DNA of 64,000 nucleotides. It comes from Ancylostoma caninum (taxonomy: Eukaryota; Nematoda; Chromadorea; Rhabditida; Ancylostomatidae). Positions 1-13,200 of this stretch are shown piece by piece. Position 1 is the stretch's first letter; each line of letters opens with the position of its first letter. The notes under the pieces were generated by a model. The model was not told where the DNA came from. It worked only from the letters and a program-made list of their open reading frames with translations, and did not search any database. The position numbers and the translations under genes were made by a program. The stretch spans positions 620,001-684,000 of the forward strand of contig JBAJFG010000492.1 in NCBI GenBank assembly GCA_037903475.1. The letters are read 5' to 3'.

Positions 1-1257
1 CTTCATATGCAATATTTTCTCGACATTCTCTGAGATGATGATGGGATGAGGAACATTACACGAATAAACACTGCCGAACAAGGATATTTTGTCCATATGT
101 ATTCGTTTATTCAATCTCTTATAGGCTTGAAAATTGATGATTGCATCAGCAACATTTGCAATCGTGTAAAAATTATTTCAACATAACCAGGATCTCACTA
201 CGGCAATTGAATATGTTTGGCAACATATTATTCGTTGTGGCTCACTTTTTCATGGTGTCCTGTTTCCCCGGTATGGAAATCCTTAAATTTTGAAAATCTT
301 TACCGGTTATGATCGAAGTTCAAGAAATTTATTCCTACTACAACCCTAGTATTCATTCGATGAAGTATGTATGTATATTCTGTATATTGTATTCCTATTT
401 TAACCTCATTTAGCTGTGTATCCTTAACCTTACATTAGTGGCATTCATTGTTCCCTTATGGAAATTATATGAAAAACGATTCACACAAAGGGTTGGGATC
501 CTATCCCCTTTTCCTCCCCTCACTTCCAAGCCATCAAAATAAGCGTAATTTATATTAATATCTTTTCTCCTTTTAGTGCTAGTCAGTTATGTCTCGGTGT
601 ATAATTTCAGAAGAAAAAAACATCATTTTTTTTGAATAATAGACGATCCATATTACCTTCTTCCTCCCTCCCCCCCCCCCTCTCCCGTTCTAAGTAAAAA
701 AAAACCAGCTTTGCTTGCAAAGTGAATAGAACGTTTTTCTTCTCTGTTTTAAGTACGGATGTAGTACCGCATTTCTCGTTAGTTCAGTTGCAACCTATGT
801 ATATATCCATTCAGAAGTGTTTAGTTTTTTTTTCTAGGAGTTAATTTTTAGAAACTGCTTCGTAAATTTTTAGAAACTGTTTCATACTTTAACTTCTTTA
901 ACTAACCGATCTTCTATACACAGATATGTGCGAGTTTGAATATGAGCAAGGCATGGGGGATATTTTCATTTTCGCACCCAATTTCTCGGAAATTGTTCAC
1001 CTTCCTGGATTTGAAATTCGTTAATTGACCTTTGAGGCAAGGGTATGAGATGAAAATGAGGAGAAAAAGAAAAGAAGACGCGAACATGGAAGCGAAAACT
1101 CGTTTGAAAACATTGTTTAATTTCATTGTTGTTGTTTGTTGTTTGTTGAAACATTGTTTGAAACCACACAAACACATTGTCTTTGTTGTAGAAAAAGTCT
1201 TGAAATTTGTGAAAAAATTACAAGTTCGTAAAATTGAGTAATAATAGTGAGAGCTAC
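1..1257 (-). other. GANAB intron 17, open at the left edge
   Basis: A donor follows exon 17 at 1257-1256, but I find no acceptor followed by the expected downstream GH31 residues (GADVGG-type motif) here, so the intron runs past position 1. The segment is AT-rich with a C-run near 669-680. The open frames seen at 914-1605 are mostly intron sequence; only the 1258-1401 and 1528-1605 parts are exons. Confidence 0.7.
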
Positions 1258-4200
1258 CTTTAGATGACTCCATTCGGCCTTGTTATCTCCAGTCCATACT
1301 GCTGCAGTCCTCTGCGATCCCGCAAAGAATGCTCGAGTGAGAACGAATGGCCGGAATTCACCATTTGTTCTGGACAACTGGCCAGCATAAGTAGCTTGAT
1401 GCTGAATTAGATACATTTCGCATTGGATTTTTCTGAACGTGGTCTTTCTAGAAATGTTTCCGAAGGGGGGGAAATCCTCAGAAAAAAGACCGTCTCCGAA
1501 GCAGTAGAGCGAAAGCCTCTCACACACCTGATAGAATCCGTAGAGATTATGAACTTCGCGGTGTTCCAAGCCTCCGTGGTGGACGAGATCCTTTTCCATA
1601 GTCACCTGAATGCACTAGTTAGTTTCTAAATGCTCACAATCTATTAAACTGGTTCCAGTAGCAGGAAAAACTACCTCTGGTCCGGAGAACACTGACGGCT
1701 CGTTCATGTCGTTCCATGTATAGACATCCTTAGTAGATCCAACATACTAGAATGGAATATATCTCAAATAAGACCAGAATACGTTTTCATCCGTATCTAT
1801 TTAATTGAAACAATCATAGTTTCACCTCCCTACACTTCCAAAATGAATAAAAACTGAAAAAGCTAAGGAATAGCTTTCAAAAATTGAAAGTGGGTTACTT
1901 CTTCGTGGAAAATTCAAATTCTTAGTCAATCCTACTTCACCAGAAAGAGAATTAACATTACTTGCAACACATCTTTGCGAGTAATTCAATGGTTAGGTCG
2001 AAGACACGCGACGGTACCTTTTGAAGCAAATTTGTTGATAAAATTAGCAATTTTGCCTCATCTTAAACCGACCAGATCAAAATGACGTCATATCGGCATG
2101 TAATATCTATGTATTGTTGACCTGATGCTTGGATGAACTAGTTTTCTCAAGATGTATGGGAGTGTTCCTTCTTTTTGCATGTGTGCAAATATTAGGTGGT
2201 AGAGAGTGGGTAGGCCTTCTCCTGTTCGCTAGTTTGCGCTCCTGTACCGTGTCCTTTTGGATCCCCATAGAACACGTCACCTCACAGCAAACTCTGCCCT
2301 TTCCGTGGTATCAGTGTTTGTTTACGGTTTATTCACGGTAGAATGGTTTAGCCTCTTCTAGATGCATGCCCGCAGATTGACGGTTAATTCCAAGAAGTAT
2401 CAATTACCCATGGTAAACTTTCTCATGTATCCAATATTGCACTTCACCTGACTCCCATCAACATGTTTACCAATACATGACGTTGTCTCTACCAGCTGTA
2501 ACCCATGAGTATGAAATCACCCATCCTTCCGATGATGCACCCAGGCCAGGGGCGAGAACTAGGAGATAACTAAGTAACCACAGGACCAGAAGAGTCGTTA
2601 TCCACCCAGAGTAGTTCATTTATTTTTGTTAGAGGGTTTGGTAATTCCAATTCAGACATGAAAAAGATTTAGATTCAGGGATGAAATTGGTTTGAATTCA
2701 GAGGTGAAAGAGGGCAAAGTCACAGTGAGAGGTCTGCCCCATCATGGATTGAGGTTCACATCCACACATTTTAGGCTGCCAGGAGACGTTTTTCACAGCA
2801 AGGATCATACTTGCATGAAATCACCGATAACTCCATGTTATAGACTCCCTCGTTATAGTTGGAGCCGGCCCGACTTTTGCTCATTTGATCAAGACCTCTG
2901 AGGTCATTTGATCCTTAGCCTCTTTAAAACGAAGGCTGGTTAAAGTTTTGCTCAGGTCATAGGCTTTCTTACTTTCATGCTGAGGGTCTTGTTTTGTTCT
3001 ACTTTGGTTTTTTAGCGATTGTCTTATACGTTGTATCCGAATAAAATATAATGAAATCATCATGTTCCATCGATCTTACTCTATATAAAGCGCAGACCCC
3101 CCCCCCCCCATCGCCGCGCGAGGGATGACAGGTCACGCTGTCATTGATCCACTCGCCTCGCCCCACCTCTTTTGCCCGCCGCCACAGGCTCAATCGCGGA
3201 AATTGACACGCCCAATGACACGCCCATGTATATGTATGTGTACAACATGGAAATCTTCAATTAGGACGTCTAATTTGCAACGAAAACGGAATATCTTGGA
3301 TCTTTAAAGCAGAATGGGAGAACCACTGATGAAGCGAGTGTGATTTCGCAATCAGAGCCGTGAATCATCCAAATACAGCAGAGTTGTACGGGAATTTTCG
3401 CTGCACTCCTTCTAAAGCATTAAGTAGTAATAGCAACTAGAAATTAACGGTCAGGGGAACAAATGGTGCACTCCATGAGCTTAATATTGTGCTTACAAAA
3501 CAGGAATTGAACGTTTACGCAGTTTATTCCTGTTAAAAGCTTATTGTGCCCGGACCATAACAATTTCGACTTTCAGCGCTATCCCAAATGAAAACGACTT
3601 GATCACGTGAGGATCTGTGTTGCTACTCGTACAAAGGACCATGTAGAAGCTCTTTATATTGAACATAATAAGAGTTAACCTCAAAACGTTTAGGAGCTAC
3701 GCAGCTTCGCAGAAAATCACTGTCATCCGCGAAGCGCGGCGAAGCTGCGCTTCGTGTGGATCGGGGTAGTTTTTTTTTTCAGAGTTAACCTAGCCCGGAG
3801 GTAACGTGGCACATGAGTCCGAGTCAGAGCGCCGCGAAGCGGCGCTCTGGCTCGGGGTAGTTTTTTTTCAGAGTTAACCTAGCCCGGAGGTAACGTGGCA
3901 CATGGGTCCGAGTCAGAGCGCCGCGAAGCGGCGCTCTGGCTCGGGGTAGTTTTTTTTTTCAGAGTTAACCTAGCCCGGAGGTAAAGTGGCACATGGGTCC
4001 GAGTCAGAGCGCCGCGAAGCGGCGCTCTGGCTCGGGGTAGTTTTTTTTTTCAGAGTTAACCTAGCCCGGAGGTAACGTGGCACATGGGTCCTAGTCAGAG
4101 CGCCGCTTCGCGGCGCTCTGGCTTGGGGTAGTTTTTTTTTCAGAGTTAACCTAGCCCGGAGGTAACGTGGCACATGGGTCCGAGTCAGAGCGCCGCGAAG

Positions 4201-7200
4201 CGGCGCTCTGGCTCGGGGTAGTTTTTTTTTTCAGAGTTAACCTAGCCTGGAGGTAACGTGGCACATGGGTCCGAGTCAGAGCGCCGCGAAGCGGCGCTCT
4301 GGCTCGGTTTTATATATAACACATACGTACATATGTAGCTGTACAAGCACCTCAAAAATGAAAGTGAGGTGGGACATTGGAGATGTTGCATTTGAAGAAA
4401 ATATGTACATATGTGGGGTGGCTTGAATAATTTCCTATTTAGTTATTTATGCATTTCAATCGGATAGATTGTTGTATATTAGCAGAAAGACGCTTAGAAT
4501 GTCATTGTCATGACAGGAGTAATGTATTGTAAGAATGTTTGTTGAAAATCCCTATTTAGTTCATAAGAATCCAGTTAAACTGTAGAAAATAGCTGTGTTT
4601 TTGTTTAAAAAAGCTGGCCAAATAGGTAACATAGTAAACCAATATGAAAGAAAAGAATGAGGATGCATCAATTTGTTGTTTTGAAACAAACTGACCTTGC
4701 CGTTCGCCTTACGTACGAAGGTAGCTATGACCAAATCTCTTTAACCACGAACATACCTTATCTAGTGCAAATTGGTCAGCCCAAAATTTCCGGGCTTCGG
4801 GGTTTATGAAGTCGATGTAAACAGAATCTCCTGGCCAACAATTTCCTTCATAAACTGTGCCATCTCGCTTTTTCACAAGGAAATCCTGGAAAAGTCCATT
4901 TCATGGATCACAGCCGGAAAATTCGACGAAAAATCTCACTTCTTTCTTGGCCTCTGCGTAAACCGAATACTTGCTGTCTTTCTTAATGTGAGGATCAACG
5001 ATGGTGACTAGTTTGCGACCCTAAATTCTCTCATCTTTCCCTTGAGTGAAAGAAAGATGCGGAGATATTTAAAGAACCTTCGAGGTCAAATCCTCAATCA
5101 TTTCCTTAGGATTTGGGAATTTCTCCTTATCCCAAGTGAAGTAACGTTTGCCGTCAGTGTGCTCAATATCAAGCCACAATACATCTAGAGGGATGTCATG
5201 TTGGTCGAATCCTTCATGGACCTAAACTGGGGAAGTTGTTTATATATTGATGTGAAAGTACGCAGACAGTCTGGAAAGAATATATACCTCTTTGACATCC
5301 TTCTGGTCGTTGTAGTTCCAGCGTGACTGATGGTATGCCAGAGCGAATTCCTTAAAAAATATTCTCAACAGCATTGAAGTTGTTTCGGTGTATGCTGAAT
5401 GCATACCGGAGGCAAGGGGTATTTTCCGGTGAGAGCAGTCAGCTGTCGAATGGAATCCTTTGGCTGAGGTCCAAGTGTTACGAATAGATCTACAGCGCCC
5501 GTCTCGGACATAAAGTGTGCGTTAATTTGAGGAACATCCTTGGCCGGAGTATCGACGTCGGCGACGATTTTGGCAAGGGCGCCCTGTAATAGATCTAGAG
5601 AGTTACTCAATCAATGACGAATATTTCCAGAGAAGAATGCATGGGGCCTGCATGTTAGATCTCTAGCTATACTTCAACCAAACTTTTATGAAAGAATTAC
5701 ATAAAAACTAAATGAGCTAGATCCACCTGTTTTGTTCAAGTTCTCTAAGCCAATCTTCGTGTACTACTTCATCGCTGAGTCTCGCCAAGATAAATTTCCA
5801 GCCGTGGTTGTATTCGTACTACGAAAATCAATGCGAGACCATTTTCTATACGGAACATTCCAAATAGATTGGTGAGCAGAGAACTTTAGCAAAGTTATGA
5901 GTCAGAATTATCGAAAATCCTATTTCATTCATTATTATAAAATATTTTACGCTCTTTCAATTTCTTTCACCGCTAACTTTGACGTGAAGGTGGCATTTGC
6001 CTGACCAATATGTGATTAATGCCTGAAAAACCACAGGACGAAATTTTTGCCATTCCAGCTCACTCTCTCACCTCTCTTCTGGGGTCACCATTGCTTAAAA
6101 TTATAGCACTAATTCTTCCAGATATGTTCTATGAGAAATGCCTTTTGGACAACTTTGCCTGGCTGCCCTATCATTGATTTACATGTTTTGTCAAGAATTA
6201 TACGAGCTGGAAATGATAACGGCTAGCATGGGTATATAAACAAAGCAGAAGGATAGGTCCCATTCAAATGCAATGAAGAGGAACCGGACACGGTTTGGAT
6301 GTAGTATCAACAAAACTCACTCGGACAGCATTTGAGCAGCAAATGGGCAAGAGGAAGGATTTCTAGGGCTTCGGTGGGCTAGGATTCGTAGACGCATCAC
6401 CAAGCGAAACCAGATTAGCAAACCTACTTTTGCGCCCTACATCTAACATTATCCAGTCTGTAGGATAAGCAATAGCTCTAACCATCTTTGGCTGTGTGGT
6501 TAACGTTTCATGAATCCCAGCCTAGGACGATTTCCTTTTCTCACTATCGGAGTCGGCACACTAATCCTCTGACGACACCAAGTGGTTGAAAATGAGGAAA
6601 TATCTTAGAGTGCAGAAATCCACAACCTCCTTGCAGAGAAATATGTACGTGATCGCTTCAAAGTGGCTTCATTTCGGAGAACTCAATCAGCCGCTCAAAT
6701 CCGGCAGTCAATGATGGGATGAAGGATTACTATGGATCCAGCATAACAAATGTGATTGGTAAGATAGGGCAGCCAGGCAAAGTTGTCCAAACGGCAGATA
6801 CCATGTTCTAATATAACGTAATCCTTAGCCCTTTTGAAAAATATGGATACTTTAGCTGGTCGCGATGGAGGCAGAAGTGCAGAATTTTGATTTTTCCATC
6901 TCGCAACGAGTTTAACGACTTGTGTCATCTCAAATTTGAACGGTATTATGTAGTGACCAGCCTCTATCCATCATTATTTTAAAACGAAGCCTTCTTTCTC
7001 AAACGAGATGAGCGCTAATCACATTTTCGTTATGTGTACCACTGTGGCTACCTCGACTTACTGGAATATCTGTACTTTTCGGGAGGGTTAGGTAACCCGT
7101 GAGAATCGAGCAGCTCTTGATAGAGCAGCGTTATCATCTGGAGCAATGATGACCTCAGAACAGGAGTTACCAAGTGAGCTACGATGGCGAAAATTCTGAT

Positions 7201-10200
7201 AGCGGATTACTCATGGATCAGTCACGTGTGAGCCAGACAAATGCCAATAAATATCACGTGAACATACTGCTACTCAGAACTACCTTTTGTAGTAGTATCG
7301 GAACTAGTCCATCTGTGGATGCTTCCTTGTAGCTGGTTCACGATATTTTCAAACCCCAAATTTCGACCTCACCTATGAAAAGATTTGTTTTGAAAGGAAT
7401 AATTCAACGAAATGGAGCCACATCTAGTTCAAGTAACGTACTTACAGCAACAAAACAAAAGAAATGTTCAATTGTCTAACCCCATTTCAAAAGAACTTAT
7501 GGACAGAGAACCTTTTGTATGTAGCAAAATTTATGTCCGCCACTGTAAGTGAGATGCAAAGTAAATTTCACATAATATGTAGCAGTTTTTCCAGGATGCA
7601 TTAGAGAAAAACGTTGTAAAGTGAAAAACAATCAAAACAGTACAGTACCTTGTCCGCAGTGGTGTGCTCAATGTCGACCCATGTTTCGGCCGAATTCAGC
7701 CACAGCAGCCCAACAGTCCGCTTGGAATTGGGTGCAACCTGAAATAAAGCTAGCTCATTGCCATCCCCTTTTTTGATTGGCTCTTATTCTGGAAAATTCG
7801 AACCATGTAGGGTATCGATCCGTAGAGAGCCATCGGACAGTTTAGATCGTATTCGAACACATCTAGATTGTAGAGGCGGTAAGGCTCATAGTTCCTAGAA
7901 AGGGTCTTTTGTGGATTTTGTTAAAACGACCTTCGACGTATGTACTACCATGCAGCTCTTTTCACACATAAGATAGAAAGGCATAAGTAGTAACAAATGT
8001 ATTATATGATCGAATCCACGGGACGATGATGCGGAGCAGAAGTGAACGATGTCTCAGATCTCCTCAGATGTTCCAGTATTACTGTGCTTTTCAGGCTTCC
8101 TACTTTGGGATGCAATTCAAAATCTTCACTCTATTAACAGGAGCCATTAGCAATCCTACTGTTACAATAAATATTAGGTTGTCGGAGAAGTTTTCCGCCA
8201 CTTTTGAGCTTTCTTTTTGAATTTGTTATTTTTCTTCAACACAACTAACAATTACACAATATAGGTGGCATCGTTATTGATAGGAAATCCCAGCGGTAGC
8301 CAAAGGACTTAATGGCAGCAGCTGCGACTGAATGGTACGATTTTAATTTCACCAAGCACTGAGTATTTCCTTCTGTCGATAGAATTCTTGTTTTACCAGT
8401 AGAATCCCAGATTACTAGCGACCAAGCCACTCGCGCTTTGTCGTGTGATTTACCCAAGAAGCCCACTTTTCGGTACCGTAACCAAGTCGTGGAGCGAAGC
8501 AAGAGTCGGTGAAAAAGTAAAATTTTTTAGCCATATACCTCCTAACTGTTGAGGGTGTTACAGCTCAGATCAGGATCAATCTTTGCGTCGTATTCCCTAG
8601 TGATGTAGATGAACAGCTACTGCATTATGATGGCATTGGAGTCCCTTCACTACTTCATAGGCATCACGCCACGGACTCCCTTGAACCAGCGCCAGAAGGT
8701 GCTCTCCAACCACCTCAGCCGGTTGACCAGATCCTAATTTATCTCAAGCCGAAATTGCCGTCTTCAGACTTGTGGGACCAAACATTTGCAGTGCCATAAG
8801 AGCCAGTGAACGGGTCTATCTTACGAAGTACATTTTTTTGCCGCATCGCATTCGTTAAAGTTTTTTATGACTTCTCGAAGGAGAAGCAGTCGAACATGCT
8901 CCCAGTCAACGACGTTTTTTTCGGCCATAGCCGTGACGGCATTAGGAGGGAAATTTGTAATGAGAAGGCTATTGTTCAGCCTTTATATTTGTTTTGAATA
9001 GAAAGCTCCTAAACGACTTCGAAAAGATTGGCGAGAAGAGGAATAGAGGGGCAGGAAACCTTTCCGACCACCTAATCACTGATACCTGCTTTCCACTTTT
9101 TTCTAGCATTAAAAGGGAAAGTGATCATGCTTAGTAGTCACCAGTGCTTCGATCTTCATATTTATTATAGTTGTTACTGGTGAAATGCCACCAAATTGTA
9201 ACTGAGTTGGATAAGCTCACTGTGTACTCATTACGCAGTTTTTCCTAAAGCTACTCTCAAAGCTAGCAGGTTAGAGCTTAGAGCTCCACGGTATTTATTT
9301 CGGCGCTCAAAGGCAGCGTCTCACCTCAGGATTGTTTTTGAGATTCTCATATGAAAATAAACTCTAGGTGCTACTGATCACAGGGCTATATATAATTCTG
9401 TGCAAAGGTTTCGAGAAACTCCTCCCCAGTCCGCACATTGCACCTCCTTATTTTTCACACATCTGTCACCCCTCCTATTCTGCTATGAAGTGCATTTTGA
9501 GAAAATTTCGGAGGAGTACGGATTTCTTCCACCCTATGGCTGGGAATACACTATTTGACACGTCAAGGGGTATGCGCCCACTCTGACCCTGCCCAAAAGC
9601 TCCCCAAAAGATATGGCCAAAAACGAGTTTTTTTTCGCCTTCGCCCAGAATTAGGTACACCATTGTGATAAGCATTTCTTGCTTATTCTTTTCGTCTGAA
9701 AATCTCAGAGACTTTTCCAAAATTAGACTAAGCTTTTAACCTAACCATCCCTATATAACACTTATTACTAATTTTATCAGCGAACTATGTTTATGACATT
9801 CAAAAATAGGCTTGGTCAAATGCTGTTTTCAACAGACAAAATAAGCTCCTAATTTAAAGACTGCACTCACTTCGTATCTCTCAAGCCGTACGAATCTGCA
9901 TGCTCAGGGAGACCGAACGCAAACTTCATTCCAACAAAGGCAATGTCAATTCCGATCGACGACGAGCCTGGCATCATTTCTTTTCACTGCGAACAGAAAT
10001 ACTCCAGTTTGATTGCCGCTCACCATGTGGCTTAGTATCCTTGTGATCCTTGAAAGTCTCCTCCCAGAAGCCTTTTTCTCGATCACTTAGCAGAACTTTT
10101 TTCTTGAACGGTTCTACATTAAGAAGTCCAGCTGAATTGATAGACGTGACCTGGAACAATAAGAATTTGACAAAGAGTAAGTTCATGATGAAGTGTTTGT

Positions 10201-13200
10201 TTTTTTTTAAATTATTATTACTGTTTACAAGCGAACATATAAATAACACAATAGAGATCTGTCGCTCTCAACAAGTTAAATACAAATAGAACGAATTTAA
10301 AAACATCTCGATGTTTTCACAGTAATATGATGTAAATTTTGAATCTTCAAAAAACATGCATCCAAAATATATGTAGTAGTGCGTACGGTCCAATAGTAAT
10401 AATACCCGAGTCAGAGCGCCGCTTCGCGGCGCTCTGACTCGGACCCGTGTGCCACGTTACCTCAGGGCTAGGTAAACTCTGAAAAAAAAAGGAACCCCGA
10501 GCCAGAGCGCCGCTTCGCGGCGCTCTGACTCGGACCCGTGTGCCACGTTACCTCAGGGCTAGGTAAACTCTGAAAAAAAAGGAACCCCGAGCCAGAGCGC
10601 CGCTTCGCGGCGCTCTGACTCGGACCCGTGTGCCACGTTACCTCAGGGCTAGGTAAACTCTGAAAAAAAGGAACCCCGAGCCAGAGCGCCGCTTCGCGGC
10701 GCTCTGACTCGGACCCGTGTGCCACGTTACCTCAGGGCTAGGTAAACTCTGAAAAAAAAGGAACCCCGAGCCAGAGCGCCGCTTCGCGGCGCTCTGACTC
10801 GGACCCGTGTGCCACGTTACCTCAGGGCTAGGTAAACTCTGAAAAAAAAGGAACCCCGAGCCAGAGCGCCGCTTCGCGGCGCTCTGACTCGGACCCGTGT
10901 GCCACGTTACCTCAGGGCTAGGTAAACTCTGAAAAAAAAAACCCCGAGCCAGAGCGCCGCTTCGCGGCGCTCTGACTCGGACCCGTGTGCCACGTTACCT
11001 CAGGGCTAGGTAAACTCTGAAAAAAAGGAACCCCGAGCCAGAGCGCCGCTTCGCGGCGCTCTGACTCGGACCCGTGTGCCACGTTACCTCAGGGCTAGGT
11101 AAACTCTGAAAAAAAGGAACCCCGAGCCAGAGCGCCGCTTCGCGGCGCTCTGACTCGGACCCGTGTGCCACGTTACCTCAGGGCTAGGTAAACTCTGAAA
11201 AAAAGGAACCCCGAGCCAGAGCGCCGCTTCGCGGCGCTCTGACTCGGACCCGTGTGCCACGTTACCTCAGGGCTAGGTAAACTCTGAAAAAAAAGGAACC
11301 CCGAGCCAGAGCGCCGCTTCGCGGCGCTCTGACTCGGACCCGTGTGCCACGTTACCTCAGGGCTAGGTAAACTCTGAAAAAAAGGAACCCCGAGCCAGAG
11401 CGCCGCTTCGCGGCGCTCTGACTCGGACCCGTGTGCCACGTTACCTCAGGGCTAGGTAAACTCTGAAAAAAAAGGAACCCCGAGCCAGAGCGCCGCTTCG
11501 CGGCGCTCTGACTCGGACCCGTGTGCCACGTTACCTCAGGGCTAGGTAAACTCTGAAAAAAAGGAACCCCGAGCCAGAGCGCCGCTTCGCGGCGCTCTGA
11601 CTCGGACCCGTGTGCCACGTTACCTCAGGGCTAGGTAAACTCTGAAAAAAAAGGAACCCCGAGCCAGAGCGCCGCTTCGCGGCGCTCTGACTCGGACCCG
11701 TGTGCCACGTTACCTCAGGGCTAGGTAAACTCTGAAAAAAAGGAACCCCGAGCCAGAGCGCCGCTTCGCGGCGCTCTGACTCGGACCCGTGTGCCACGTT
11801 ACCTCAGGGCTAGGTAAACTCTGAAAAAAAAGGAACCCCGAGCCAGAGCGCCGCTTCGCGGCGCTCTGACTCGGACCCGTGTGCCACGTTACCTCAGGGC
11901 TAGGTAAACTCAAGAAAATCACTGTCATCCACACGAAGCGCAGCTTCGCCGCGCTTCGCGGATGACAGTGATTTTCTGCGAAACTGCATAGCTCCTAAAC
12001 GGTTTAGAGGTTAACTCTTATCACGTTCAATATAAAGAGCTCCTACATGGTGCGTTTTATGAGTAGAAACACAGATCCTCACGTGGTCAAGTCTTTTTCA
12101 TTTGTGATTGCGCTGGAAGTCCAAATCGTTATGGTTCAGGCACAATCAGGTTGTAACAGGAAAAAAGTGCGTAAACGTTCTATTCCTACTTTGTAAGCAC
12201 AATATTAAGCTCATAGAGTGCACCATTTGTTCCCCTCACCGTTAATTTCTAATTGCCATTACTACTCAATGCTTTAGAAGGAGTGCAGCGAAAATTTCCG
12301 TAAAACTCTGCTGTATTTGGATGATTCACGTTTCTGATTGCGAAATCACACTCGCTTCATCATTGGTTCTCCTATTCTGCTTTAAAGATCCAAGATATTC
12401 CGTTTTCGTCGCAAATTAGATGTCCTAATTGAAGATTTCCATGTTGTACACATACATATACATGGGCGTGTCATTGGGCGTGTCAATTTTCGCAATTGAG
12501 CCCGTGACGGCGGGCAAAAGAGGTGGGGCGAGGCGAGTGGATCAATGACAGCGTGACCTGTCATCCCTCGCGCGGCGATGGGGGGGGTCTGCGCTTTATA
12601 TAGAGTAAGATAATACTGTAGTATAGGAAAATCTTACATAACAATAATAATAATAATGTTGTGGATACAGTGTAGTACACATGTATGTACGTATGTGCAT
12701 AGAAGTATAATAAACTCCATGTAAAGTAATCTGTTTTAATCAATGTAGTAGTTGTAGTAGTGTACTAATAAGATATAATAGAGTAGTACCTATCAACAGT
12801 CAAAATATAGCGAAGTAGGCAAAGTAATGTATTAAACGAAGTTCTTTCTCGAAATTAATGCTATTCTTCTGGAAACTCTTTATGGTTGTTCACCAGTATT
12901 TCCTTGGTATGTAAATACGTATTAGAATGTAATAATGTCACATATGTAGTAGTGTATAATAGTATTAATAGTACGACATGTAGTGAGTAGGATTCCTTAA
13001 AATTCTCTTTGCCTTTCAGGTAACTCAAGGGACATACATACTTACTAGTACTTCCTTGGAGTAGAAGTCAATCCTGAGTGGGGAGTGTGTAATCACGACT
13101 CTGTGACCATCTTCAGTGAGGATTTTCGAGGCGGTGCTGTCTGTTTTCACTTTTTTCAGCCTACAAAAGTACATTTTTCAGAAAATTCAATGGAGTATTG

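Noticed and set aside
914..1273. 119-codon minus-strand ORF at the left edge
   Set aside because: It is intron 17 sequence plus a few exon bases in the wrong frame; the GH31 frame differs.
5720..5825. Open minus-strand stretch starting [16 protein letters not shown] in GANAB intron 9
   Set aside because: Exons 9 and 10 join exactly (K292 to G293) without it, and the GH31 alignment leaves no room for it.
10406..11912. CRISPR-like regular repeat spacing
   Set aside because: The whole 90-bp unit repeats, so there are no unique spacers, and the context is a eukaryotic intron.
10468..11934. Series of 74-88 codon minus-strand ORFs with repeated [10 protein letters not shown] and LPSPEVTWH units
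   Set aside because: They arise from the 90-bp tandem array (two units of 89-90 bp stay in frame). There is no independent evidence for translation.
3073..12611. A single 9.5-kb foldback transposon carrying GANAB exons
   Set aside because: The enclosed exons 6-14 are essential collinear parts of one gene, so two separate insertions are simpler than one composite mobile unit.
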